25,165 nucleotides of DNA, taken from assembly GCA_012518475.1 (NCBI GenBank), contig JAAYSB010000135.1, forward strand, positions 1 through 25,165. Direction: 5' to 3'. The position numbers and the translations under genes were made by a program. This DNA comes from Intrasporangiaceae bacterium. GTDB taxonomy: Bacteria > Actinomycetota > Actinomycetes > Actinomycetales > Dermatophilaceae. Within the stretch, counting starts at the first letter, position 1; every line of letters begins with the position of its first letter. Below the pieces are notes generated by a model, which worked only from the letters and a program-made list of their open reading frames with translations, was not told the origin of the DNA and searched no databases. Shown here one piece after another: positions 7,083 through 13,511 of this stretch.

Positions 7083-8366
7083 CTAGATCTCCTCCTCGGT
7101 GACGGTGTGCAGAGCGGTGCCGTGGCTCACCTGACGCAGCTGGTCGGGGAGTCCGGCGAGGATGTGCGCAACCCGGGCACGGGTGTCGTCGAGGGAGCGC
7201 TGCGGCATGATCTCGCCGGCGCGGACGAGATGGTGCTGGAGCGGTTCGGCACCCTCCGGGACCTCCCCGTCGAGGGAGAAGAACTCGCGCCCATCGGGAT
7301 AGCGGTAGGCGGTCTTGAACCCGCCCACCGACGCCTTGGACTTCGAGGCCTTGGCGACTGATCGCAGCGGACCACCCGGGGCGTCGGAGACTGCCACCAG
7401 CTTGTAGACCATGCTCGCCGTCGGGTGGCCCGACCCGGTGGCGACCCGGGTGCCGACGCCGTAGCCGTCGATGGGGGCGTCCGCGAGCGCCGAGATCACG
7501 TACTCGTCGAGGTCACTCGTGACGATGATGCGCGTCTGCGTGGCCCCGAGGTCGTCGAGCAGGGTGCGCGCGCGCCGCGACTCGATGGCCAGGTCACCCG
7601 AGTCGATGCGCACCGCCCCGAGCCCGGTCCCGGCAACCTCGATCGCCGTGCGGATGCCCTCCTCGATGTCATAGGTGTCGACGAGAAGGGTGGTGCCGAT
7701 ACCCAGGGCCCGGATCTGCGCCTCGAAGGCGGCCCGCTCACTCTCGTGAGCCAGGGTGAAGGCGTGAGCGGCTGTGCCGATGGTGGGCACGCCGTATCTC
7801 CGGCCGGCGGCCAGGTTGGAGGTGCCGTCGAAGCCCGCCAGATAGGCCGACCTGCCGACCGCGACCGCGGCCTCCTCATGGGCTCGGCGGCTGCCCATCT
7901 CCAGCAGAGGGCGACCCTGGGCTGCGATGGCCATCCGGGCTGCGGCGGAAGCGATGGCACTGTCATGATTGAAGATCGACAGGGCGATGGTCTCGAGGAG
8001 GATGCCCTCGCCGAGCCGCCCGGTCACCGTGAGGAGCGGCGAGTTGGGCCAGTACAGGTCGCCCTCGGCATACGCGTGGATATCACCGCTGAACCGGAAG
8101 TCGCCGAGCCAGTCCGCGGCCTCAGGAGTCAGTGCCCCGTCCTGGATGAGCCAGTCCTTCTCCTCCGGCGTGAAGGTGAACTCGTGGAGTGCATCGAGGA
8201 ACCGGCCGAGACCGGCGACGATCCCGAAGCGACGACCCTCGGGCAGCCGCCGCGCGAAGAGCTCGAAGACCGCGTCGTGCTCGGCGGTCCCGTCGGCGAC
8301 GAAGGAGCTGAGCATCGTCAGTTCGTACTTGTCGGTGAGCAGCCCGGTTGTCCGGTTCTCGCTCAT
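7083..8366 (-). CDS. pncB: Nicotinate phosphoribosyltransferase
   Basis: PncB joins nicotinate to phosphoribosyl pyrophosphate, giving nicotinate mononucleotide, with ATP hydrolysis. The 427-residue product shows the N-terminal LLTDKYELTMLSSFV, the GLGRFLDALHEF segment, FDGTSNLAAGRRYGVPTIGTAAHAFTLAH with the likely autophosphorylated histidine, and the phosphate-binding VRIDSGDL and GYGVGTRVATG. The frame continues upstream, but the start is ATG 8366: an AGGAGG sequence (8376-8371 on this strand) lies 4 bases before it and the conserved N-terminus begins at once. It is the first gene of pncB-pncA-nrtR. The divergent neighbour is the cimA leader region. Confidence 0.95.
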   Translation of the reverse strand: MSENRTTGLLTDKYELTMLSSFVADGTAEHDAVFELFARRLPEGRRFGIVAGLGRFLDALHEFTFTPEEKDWLIQDGALTPEAADWLGDFRFSGDIHAYAEGDLYWPNSPLLTVTGRLGEGILLETIALSIFNHDSAIASAAARMAIAAQGRPLLEMGSRRAHEEAAVAVGRSAYLAGFDGTSNLAAGRRYGVPTIGTAAHAFTLAHESERAAFEAQIRALGIGTTLLVDTYDIEEGIRTAIEVAGTGLGAVRIDSGDLAIESRRARTLLDDLGATQTRIIVTSDLDEYVISALADAPIDGYGVGTRVATGSGHPTASMVYKLVAVSDAPGGPLRSVAKASKSKASVGGFKTAYRYPDGREFFSLDGEVPEGAEPLQHHLVRAGEIMPQRSLDDTRARVAHILAGLPDQLRQVSHGTALHTVTEEEI

Positions 8367-8389
8367 GACACCTCCTCGTCGTCGAACTG

Positions 8390-8395
8390 ACTGTA
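8390..8395 (-). promoter_or_regulatory. pncB -10 element
   Basis: On the minus strand TACAGT (TANNNT) reads 8395 to 8390, which places the transcription start near 8383 and a short leader containing the AGGAGG site. The -35 is not clear. A repressor site for NrtR would be expected here; the sequence around the -10 is only partly palindromic. Confidence 0.45.
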
Positions 8396-8432
8396 TTTCG
8401 GTGCAGGATTCGCGTCCACCGGAGGCCGACCA

Positions 8433-8456
8433 GCATACGGACACCGGATGGTATGC
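8433..8456. promoter_or_regulatory. Inverted repeat GCATAC-N12-GTATGC, candidate operator
   Basis: GCATAC (8433-8438) and GTATGC (8451-8456) are perfect inverted half-sites with centres 18 bp apart. They lie between the divergent pncB and cimA-leader promoters. The site overlaps the presumed -35 region of the cimA leader promoter and lies about 50 bp upstream of the pncB start of transcription. It may bind NrtR or a regulator of cimA. Its sequence alone does not say which. Confidence 0.4.
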
Positions 8457-8475
8457 GTCGCTGAGCCTGGCAGGG

Positions 8476-8481
8476 TAGGTC
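8476..8481 (+). promoter_or_regulatory. Possible -10 element or SD of the cimA leader peptide
   Basis: TAGGTC ends 5 bases before ATG 8487 and resembles the leaderless ilvE arrangement TAGGTT-N6-ATG. The same bases could instead be a Shine-Dalgarno (AGGGTAGG, 8472-8479) if transcription starts further upstream, for example from TATGCG at 8452. Also, GGG-T-AGGTC (8473-8481) is complementary to GACCTCCC (8556-8563), the left arm of the downstream terminator. Confidence 0.4.
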
Positions 8482-8486
8482 CCGTG

Positions 8487-8528
8487 ATGACCTTCCACGC
8501 CGCCACCGCGGCCGTCATTATCGACTAG
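8487..8528 (+). CDS. Branched-chain amino acid leader peptide of cimA (13 residues)
   Basis: The mini-ORF reads MTFHAATAAVIID and stops at TAG 8526-8528. Adjacent Val-Ile-Ile codons (GTC ATT ATC, 8514-8522) come just before the stop, and a 12-bp hairpin begins on the last base of the stop codon. An intrinsic terminator follows directly. No other + strand gene precedes this terminator, so the unit makes sense as an attenuator ahead of cimA: ribosomes would stall on Val/Ile codons when these are scarce. Its translation start is ATG 8487 (a GTG lies directly before it). Identification is by architecture; translation is inferred. Confidence 0.65.
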   Translation: MTFHAATAAVIID

Positions 8529-8554
8529 CGCGACGAGATCCCATCTCGTCGCGC
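8528..8554 (+). promoter_or_regulatory. Leader hairpin (12 bp) of the cimA attenuator
   Basis: GCGCGACGAGAT (8528-8539) and ATCTCGTCGCGC (8543-8554) pair perfectly around the loop CCC. It starts on the leader stop codon, so a ribosome stalled on the Ile codons would cover or melt its left arm. It abuts the terminator hairpin without a gap. Confidence 0.7.
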
Positions 8555-8586
8555 AGACCTCCCACACCCGGGGGGTCTTTTGCTTT
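8555..8586 (+). terminator. Intrinsic terminator of the cimA leader (attenuator)
   Basis: AGACCTCCC (8555-8563) pairs with GGGGGGTCT (8570-8578), 9 bp with one T-G pair and a 6-base loop, followed by TTTTGCTTT. It is one of the few hairpins in the window with a proper T-rich tail. It lies 272 bases before cimA and downstream of the leader peptide. Confidence 0.8.
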
Positions 8587-8857
8587 GTCGGGAAGGTTGA
8601 TCACCGCAGGTGGCCAGCCGGACCGGATCAGCAGACAGGTCGGCGCCCACACCCCGGGCATCGGACTGGCGGACGCGATAGTCGACAATGGACCCGATCG
8701 AACCGACCGGACCCACGAGTGATGTCGGATGGTCACCTACGCGACGTGATGCCCACGTCGGGGAGGCCTGGCCGGTCAGGTCGCCCCGACGGGGCGTCAT
8801 GACCTCCGAGTCCCCGGGATCCGCCCCGCCGGACCCCACCAGCGAAGTGAAAGAGCG
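8587..8857 (+). other. Long untranslated leader of cimA
   Basis: These 271 bases hold no gene that I can support. Hairpins are visible: CGACGTG (8742-8748) with CACGTCG (8754-8760), and GCCCC (8783-8787) with GGGGC (8791-8795), the latter flanked by AGGTC/GACCT. GACAAT at 8684-8689 could be an internal -10. A weak GAAAGAG ribosome binding site precedes ATG 8858. Confidence 0.4.
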
Positions 8858-10486
8858 ATGACGACCCAGACTCCCAGCCCCGACTCTCTGTGGGTCGACG
8901 GCGACCTGCACGTCTATGACACGACCCTGCGCGACGGCGCCCAGCAGGAGGGCCTCAACCTCTCGGTCGCGGACAAGCTCGCCATCGCGCGTCACCTCGA
9001 CGATCTCGGAGTCGGGTTCATCGAGGGGGGCTGGCCCGGCGCGAACCCCAAGGACACCGAGTTCTTCCACCGCGCGCAGACCGAGCTGTCGCTGAAGAAC
9101 GCGACCCTTGCAGCCTTCGGTGCGACCCGCAGGGCGGGGGGCCGTGCCGCCGAGGACCCGCTCACTCTCGCCCTGCTCAACTCCGGGGCGCCGGTTGTCA
9201 CCCTGGTCGCGAAGTCCCACACCGGTCACGTCGAGCGGGCGCTGCGGACCACGCTCGAGGAGAACCTCGAGATGATCCGGGACACGGTGCGGTTCCTCAC
9301 GGGGGAGGGTCGCCGCGTCTTCGTCGACGCCGAGCACTTCTTCGACGGCTACCGGCTCCACCGCGACTACGCCCTCGAAGCGGTCCGGGCCTCGATGGAG
9401 GCCGGTGCCGAGCTCGTCGCGCTCTGTGACACCAACGGCGGGATGCTCCCCAACGAGGTGACCGACATGGTCGGCGACGTTCTCGCCGCGACGGGAGCCA
9501 GGGTCGGCATCCACTGCCACAACGACACCGGCTGCGCGGTCGCGAACTCGATGGCGGCGGTCGAGGCGGGCGCCACCCACGTCCAGGGCACCATCAACGG
9601 CTACGGCGAGCGCACCGGCAACGCCAACCTCGTCACGGTCGTGAGCAACCTCCAGCTCAAGAAGGGTCTCAAGCTCGTCGAGCCGCAGCGCCTGCGTGAC
9701 TCGACCCGGATCTCGCACGCGATCAGTGAGATCACCAACGTCCCTGCATACTCTCGTCAGCCCTACACCGGGTCGAGCGCGTTCGCGCACAAGGCCGGCC
9801 TGCACGCGAGCGCGATCAAGGTCGACCCCGACCTCTATCAGCACCTCGACCCGGCACTCGTCGGAAACGACATGCGAATGCTCGTCTCCGACATGGCCGG
9901 CCGGGCCTCGATCGAGCTCAAGGCCAAGGAGGTCGGCATCGACCTCGACCCGGCGTCGGAGGAGGGCGCGGCGAGCATCGCTGCGGTCCTCGCCACCGTC
10001 AAGGACCTCGAGCTCCGGGGCTGGACCTTCGACGCCGCGGATGCCTCCTTCGACCTCCTGCTCCGTCGCGAGCTCGGCCTCATCGAGCCCTACTTCGACG
10101 TCGAGTCCTGGCGAGTCATCACCGACCGCCGCGGCGACGGTCAGGCACTGTCGGAGGCGACCGTCAAGGTCCTGGCCGGGGGCCACCGCAACGTCCAGAC
10201 CGGTGAGGGTAACGGGCCCGTCAACGCTCTCGACCACGCGCTGCGGGCCTGCCTCGCCACGGTGTATCCGGAGCTGGAGAAGTTCGAGCTCATCGACTTC
10301 AAGGTCCGCATCCTCGACGCCTCGCACGGCACCGACGCCGTGACCCGGGTCCTCATCGAGACCAGCGACGGTGCGACCACGTGGACCACTGTCGGCGTGG
10401 ACGCCAACATCATCGAGGCATCCTGGAAGGCGCTTGTCGACTCGATCACCTACGGACTGCTCCGGGCAGGGGTGGAGCCCCGCTGA
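8858..10486 (+). CDS. cimA: (R)-citramalate synthase
   Basis: CimA condenses pyruvate with acetyl-CoA to (R)-citramalate, opening a threonine-independent route to 2-oxobutyrate and isoleucine. The LeuCD and LeuB enzymes then act on the product. The 542-residue protein has the TIM-barrel signature DTTLRDGAQQEG (residues 21-32), the metal-binding GIHCHNDTGCAVANS and NGYGERTGNANL, then a linker and a C-terminal LeuA-type allosteric domain (from about residue 420). FIEGGWPGANPKD near the N-terminus and the length fit the long citramalate synthase family rather than 2-isopropylmalate synthase or homocitrate synthase. The start is ATG 8858, preceded by GAAAGAG. Regulation by the leader-peptide attenuator upstream and by isoleucine feedback at the C-terminal domain is inferred. 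Confidence 0.9.
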   Translation: MTTQTPSPDSLWVDGDLHVYDTTLRDGAQQEGLNLSVADKLAIARHLDDLGVGFIEGGWPGANPKDTEFFHRAQTELSLKNATLAAFGATRRAGGRAAEDPLTLALLNSGAPVVTLVAKSHTGHVERALRTTLEENLEMIRDTVRFLTGEGRRVFVDAEHFFDGYRLHRDYALEAVRASMEAGAELVALCDTNGGMLPNEVTDMVGDVLAATGARVGIHCHNDTGCAVANSMAAVEAGATHVQGTINGYGERTGNANLVTVVSNLQLKKGLKLVEPQRLRDSTRISHAISEITNVPAYSRQPYTGSSAFAHKAGLHASAIKVDPDLYQHLDPALVGNDMRMLVSDMAGRASIELKAKEVGIDLDPASEEGAASIAAVLATVKDLELRGWTFDAADASFDLLLRRELGLIEPYFDVESWRVITDRRGDGQALSEATVKVLAGGHRNVQTGEGNGPVNALDHALRACLATVYPELEKFELIDFKVRILDASHGTDAVTRVLIETSDGATTWTTVGVDANIIEASWKALVDSITYGLLRAGVEPR

Positions 10487-10601
10487 AGGCCAGCGGCCGG
10501 AATCCAAGCCCTCGACCAGGACCCGTCTGGCAGACCAGCCCGGCGGTCACTCCAGAGTCGGGTCAAGCAACGCCCACCCATGCGACGGAGAAGGGGAGAG
10601 A

Positions 10602-13157
10602 TCAGCTGGTGGGTCGCCAGATCCGGTCAAGGTAGTCGACCATCGAGCGGTCCGAGCTGAAGAACCCGGTCCGAGCGACGTTGAGGATCGCCTTGCGGGA
10701 CCACTCGTCGTGGTCGGCGTACGCCTCGTCCACCTTGCCCTGCACGTCGATGTACGAGCGGAAGTCCGCCAGCGTCATGAACCGGTCGCGGTACAGCAGG
10801 TCGTCGACCACGGGGGCCGCCGACTTGCGGTCGCCGCGGGTGAAGTGCCCGCTCGCGATGAGGTCGATGGTCTGACGGAGGGTCTCGTCCTGGCGGTAGC
10901 AGTCGGTGGGGACGTAGTGGTCCTGCAGTGCGGCGACCTCCGGCTCGCTCATCCCGAAGAGGAAGAAGTTGTCGTCCCCGACGAGCTCGCGGATCTCGAC
11001 GTTGGCGCCGTCGTCGGTGCCGATCGTCAGTGCGCCGTTGAGGGCGAACTTCATGTTGCCCGTGCCGGAGGCCTCCTTGCCGGCGAGCGAGATCTGCTCC
11101 GAGAGGTCGGCCGCGGGGATGAGCACCTCGGCGAGGGTGACGTTGTAGTTCTCCGGGAACGCGACGGCGAGTCGCCCCTGGAGCCGGTCGTCACCGTTGA
11201 TCGTCTCGGCGACCGAGTTGATGAGGAACATGATCTCCTTGGCCATGTAGTAGCCAGGAGCCGCCTTGGCGCCGAAGACGAAGGTGCGCGGGGTGAGGTC
11301 CTCGAGGGGGGTCCGACCCGAGATGACGCCCTCGTAGAGAGAGACGACGTGGAGGAGCTTCAGGGTCTGCCGCTTGTACTCATGCAGTCGCTTGACCATG
11401 ACGTCGAGCATTGCGTCCCGCGGCAGGTCGAGTCCGTCACGCACCTTGAGGGTCTCGATGAGGCGGACCTTGTTGTCCTGCTTGACCTGCCGGAACCGCT
11501 CACGGAACGAGGCGTCGTCGGCGAAGGGCTCCAGGCCCTTGAGCCGGTCGAGGTCGGTCACCCACTCCTCGCCGCCGAGGGCCTCGCTGATGAGCTCGCT
11601 CAGCGCCGGGTTGGCCTGGCGGATGAAGCGGCGGGGGGTCACGCCGTTGGTGACGTTGGTGAAGCGCTCCGGCCACAGGCGCGAGAAGTCCGGCAGGACC
11701 TTGTCCCGGAGCAGCTCGGAGTGCAGCGCCGCAACACCGTTGATCTTGGTGCTCGCGACCGTCGCGAGATAGGCCATCCGCACCGCGCGCTCGGGGTGAT
11801 CCGCGACGATCGAGACCCGGCGGACGAGGAGCTCGTCGCCCGGGTACTCCTCGCGGACCTGGGCGAGGAACTGGTCGTTGATCAGGTAGATGATCTCCAG
11901 GTGGCGGGGCAGGAGCCGCTCGAGCAGGGACGTCGGCCAGACCTCCAGCGCCTCCGGCAGGAGCGTGTGGCAGGTGTATGCGAAGCACCGGCTCGTGATG
12001 TCCCACGCCTCGTCCCAGTCGAACCCCTTGAGGTCGATGAGGATCCGCATGAGCTCCGGGATCGCGATGACCGGGTGGGTGTCGTTGAGCTGGAAGGTGA
12101 TCCGCTCCGGCAGCTGCCGCAGATCGAAGTCGTCCTCGAGGGTGTGCTCGATGTAGTCGTGCAGGGAGCAGGCGACGAAGAAGTACTGCTGCTGTAGCCG
12201 CAGCTCGCGGCCCTGTGGCGTCGAGTCCTCCGGGTAGAGGACCTTGGAGATGTTCTCGGCGAAGGTCTGCGCCCGGACCGACTGGGCGTAGTCGCCGGCG
12301 TTGAAGATCTGCAGGTCGAACTCCTGGGTGGCGCGGGCGCTCCACAGCCGGAGCGTGTTGACGACGCCGTTGCGGTACCCCGGGACCATGTAGTGGTAGG
12401 GGATCCCCTGGACGTTCCAGGACGGGACCCACCGGGTGCGCTCGCGGCCGTCGTCGTCGGTGTAGGTCTGGGTGTGCCCACCGAAGTCGACCTGGACCGC
12501 CCGCTCCGGGTGCGGGAACTCCCACGGTGCGCCGAGGCTGAGCCACGAGTCGGGCAGCTCCACCTGACGGTTGTCGACGAACTTCTGCCGGAAGATGCCG
12601 TACTCGTAGCGGATGCCGTAGCCGATGCACGGCACGTCCATCGTCGCGAGTGAGTCGATGAAGCAGGCTGCCAGCCGGCCGAGGCCGCCGTTGCCGAGCC
12701 CGGGCTCGACCTCCTGGGACATGAGCGTGTCGATGTCGATCCCGCACTGGTCCATCGCCTGGGTGGCGATGTCCTGCAGCTGGGTCGCCAGCAGGGCGTT
12801 CTCGAGCTGGCGGCCGAGGAGGTACTCGGCAGAGAGGTAGCCGACCATCTTCTCGGGGTTGGCCCGGCGCCGGACACCGGCCTCGAGCCAGCCGGCCATG
12901 AGGTAGTCGCGGACGGTCTTGGCCAGGGCGAGGTACTGGTCGTTGACGGTGGAGCGCTCGAGGAGCACGCCCTGGGCCATGTTGAGCTTGCGGAGGAAGA
13001 GCTCGACGAACCCGTCGACGGTCTTGCGAGGCTGCTCGACGACGTTCTTGGCGAACGGGTGGGTCGGTTCCTTCGTCGGACCGAGGACGTTCGGCGCGTG
13101 GGTCGGCGACTCTGTGAAGGAGGCGGGAGCAGCGGTCGAGGGGAGGGGCGTCGTCAC
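10602..13157 (-). CDS. glgP: Glycogen/starch/maltodextrin phosphorylase
   Basis: GlgP releases glucose-1-phosphate from the ends of alpha-1,4-glucans by phosphorolysis with pyridoxal phosphate. The 851-residue length and motifs fit glycosyltransferase family 35: GYLSAEYLLGRQLENAL, NGGLGRLAACFIDSLAT, YGIRYEYGIFRQ, FQLNDTHPVIAIPELMRIL, TNGVTPRRFI and the PLP lysine K703 in EASGTGNMKFALNGALTIG. The start is a GTG at 13157 with AAGGTGAG about 4 bases upstream. The first roughly 45 residues are Pro/Thr-rich and look disordered. It converges with cimA and is divergent from the sugar importer, with which it shares a 354-base control region. Confidence 0.94.
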   Translation of the reverse strand: MTTPLPSTAAPASFTESPTHAPNVLGPTKEPTHPFAKNVVEQPRKTVDGFVELFLRKLNMAQGVLLERSTVNDQYLALAKTVRDYLMAGWLEAGVRRRANPEKMVGYLSAEYLLGRQLENALLATQLQDIATQAMDQCGIDIDTLMSQEVEPGLGNGGLGRLAACFIDSLATMDVPCIGYGIRYEYGIFRQKFVDNRQVELPDSWLSLGAPWEFPHPERAVQVDFGGHTQTYTDDDGRERTRWVPSWNVQGIPYHYMVPGYRNGVVNTLRLWSARATQEFDLQIFNAGDYAQSVRAQTFAENISKVLYPEDSTPQGRELRLQQQYFFVACSLHDYIEHTLEDDFDLRQLPERITFQLNDTHPVIAIPELMRILIDLKGFDWDEAWDITSRCFAYTCHTLLPEALEVWPTSLLERLLPRHLEIIYLINDQFLAQVREEYPGDELLVRRVSIVADHPERAVRMAYLATVASTKINGVAALHSELLRDKVLPDFSRLWPERFTNVTNGVTPRRFIRQANPALSELISEALGGEEWVTDLDRLKGLEPFADDASFRERFRQVKQDNKVRLIETLKVRDGLDLPRDAMLDVMVKRLHEYKRQTLKLLHVVSLYEGVISGRTPLEDLTPRTFVFGAKAAPGYYMAKEIMFLINSVAETINGDDRLQGRLAVAFPENYNVTLAEVLIPAADLSEQISLAGKEASGTGNMKFALNGALTIGTDDGANVEIRELVGDDNFFLFGMSEPEVAALQDHYVPTDCYRQDETLRQTIDLIASGHFTRGDRKSAAPVVDDLLYRDRFMTLADFRSYIDVQGKVDEAYADHDEWSRKAILNVARTGFFSSDRSMVDYLDRIWRPTS

Positions 13158-13267
13158 GACTCACCTTTTCGGGTCGGTCGGCAGGCCGGCGTGTGAACGC
13201 CGCCTGCCTGCTGGGGTGGGGGGAGCGGCGCCAACTGCGTTGGGGACGTCCGCATCGTCTGGCATCC

Positions 13268-13273
13268 AGACTA
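13268..13273 (-). promoter_or_regulatory. glgP -10 element
   Basis: TAGTCT (TANNNT) reads 13273 to 13268 on the minus strand, giving a leader of about 100 bases before GTG 13157. Its -35 would fall within the palindrome at 13279-13296. Confidence 0.4.
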
Positions 13274-13278
13274 GCGAA

Positions 13279-13296
13279 TGCGGGAGCGTTTTCGCA
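13279..13296. promoter_or_regulatory. LacI/GalR-type operator candidate
   Basis: The 18-bp imperfect palindrome TGCGGGAGCGTTTTCGCA has a central CG, outer arms TGCG/CGCA and an A-NCGN-T core, the pattern bound by many LacI-family sugar repressors. It overlaps the presumed -35 of glgP and lies about 90 bp upstream of the importer promoter, so it could repress glgP directly. No LacI-family gene is in the window. Confidence 0.5.
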
Positions 13297-13386
13297 GTCT
13301 GGGTCAGGGAGGGCATACGGCCGGTGGAGCCGACTCCGAGGAACGCCTACGTCAGGGTGTGTATGGCCCGGCGGCGGGGCCGGGGG

Positions 13387-13416
13387 TGACAGTGTGGGGC
13401 GGTGCGTGGTTACAGT
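13387..13416 (+). promoter_or_regulatory. Promoter of the sugar importer operon
   Basis: TACAGT (13411-13416) is a good -10, with TGACAG (13387-13392) at an 18-base spacing as a possible -35. Transcription would start near 13423. Confidence 0.5.
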
Positions 13417-13428
13417 GGCAGGGATGGG

Positions 13429-13447
13429 CAGGTGCCCAAGGCACCTG
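13429..13447 (+). promoter_or_regulatory. Palindrome/hairpin at the start of the importer mRNA
   Basis: CAGGTGCC (13429-13436) and GGCACCTG (13440-13447) pair perfectly around CAA. It lies just downstream of the predicted transcription start and could be an operator in DNA or a 5' stabilising hairpin in the mRNA. Confidence 0.45.
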
Positions 13448-13511
13448 TTCACGTCGGCGAACCGACGCAGCATCGAAGCCTCGACAGCACGACGACAGAA
13501 GGAGCCGAAGA

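Larger units (their letters stand above)
13158..13511. promoter_or_regulatory. Divergent control region between glgP and the sugar importer
   Basis: These 354 bases have no gene that I can support. They hold a glgP promoter, a LacI-type palindrome, a small 6-bp-arm palindrome (GTCTGG-CAT-CCAGAC, 13257-13271), the importer promoter and a leader hairpin, each listed separately where distinct. The spacing suggests two long untranslated leaders, about 100 bases for glgP and 90 for the binding protein. Confidence 0.6.

Noticed and set aside
8688..8861. A 57-codon ORF in the cimA leader whose TGA overlaps the cimA ATG
   Set aside because: Third-position GC is only about 74 percent, clearly below the neighbouring genes, there is no ribosome binding site, and the peptide is Pro/Arg-rich without a recognisable motif. 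The overlap with the start codon is probably chance.
8525..10507. A 660-codon minus-strand open frame opposite cimA
   Set aside because: It is antisense to cimA, which has all its motifs, and the translation is Val/Asp/Glu/Arg-rich without domains.
10371..12197. A 608-codon plus-strand open frame opposite glgP
   Set aside because: It is antisense to glgP and has biased, repetitive composition; glgP explains the coding signal.
13278..13511. N-terminal extension of the binding-protein frame upstream of ATG 13512
   Set aside because: A lipoprotein signal starts at 13512 with AGAAGGAG before it, and the extension covers the promoter and leader hairpin.
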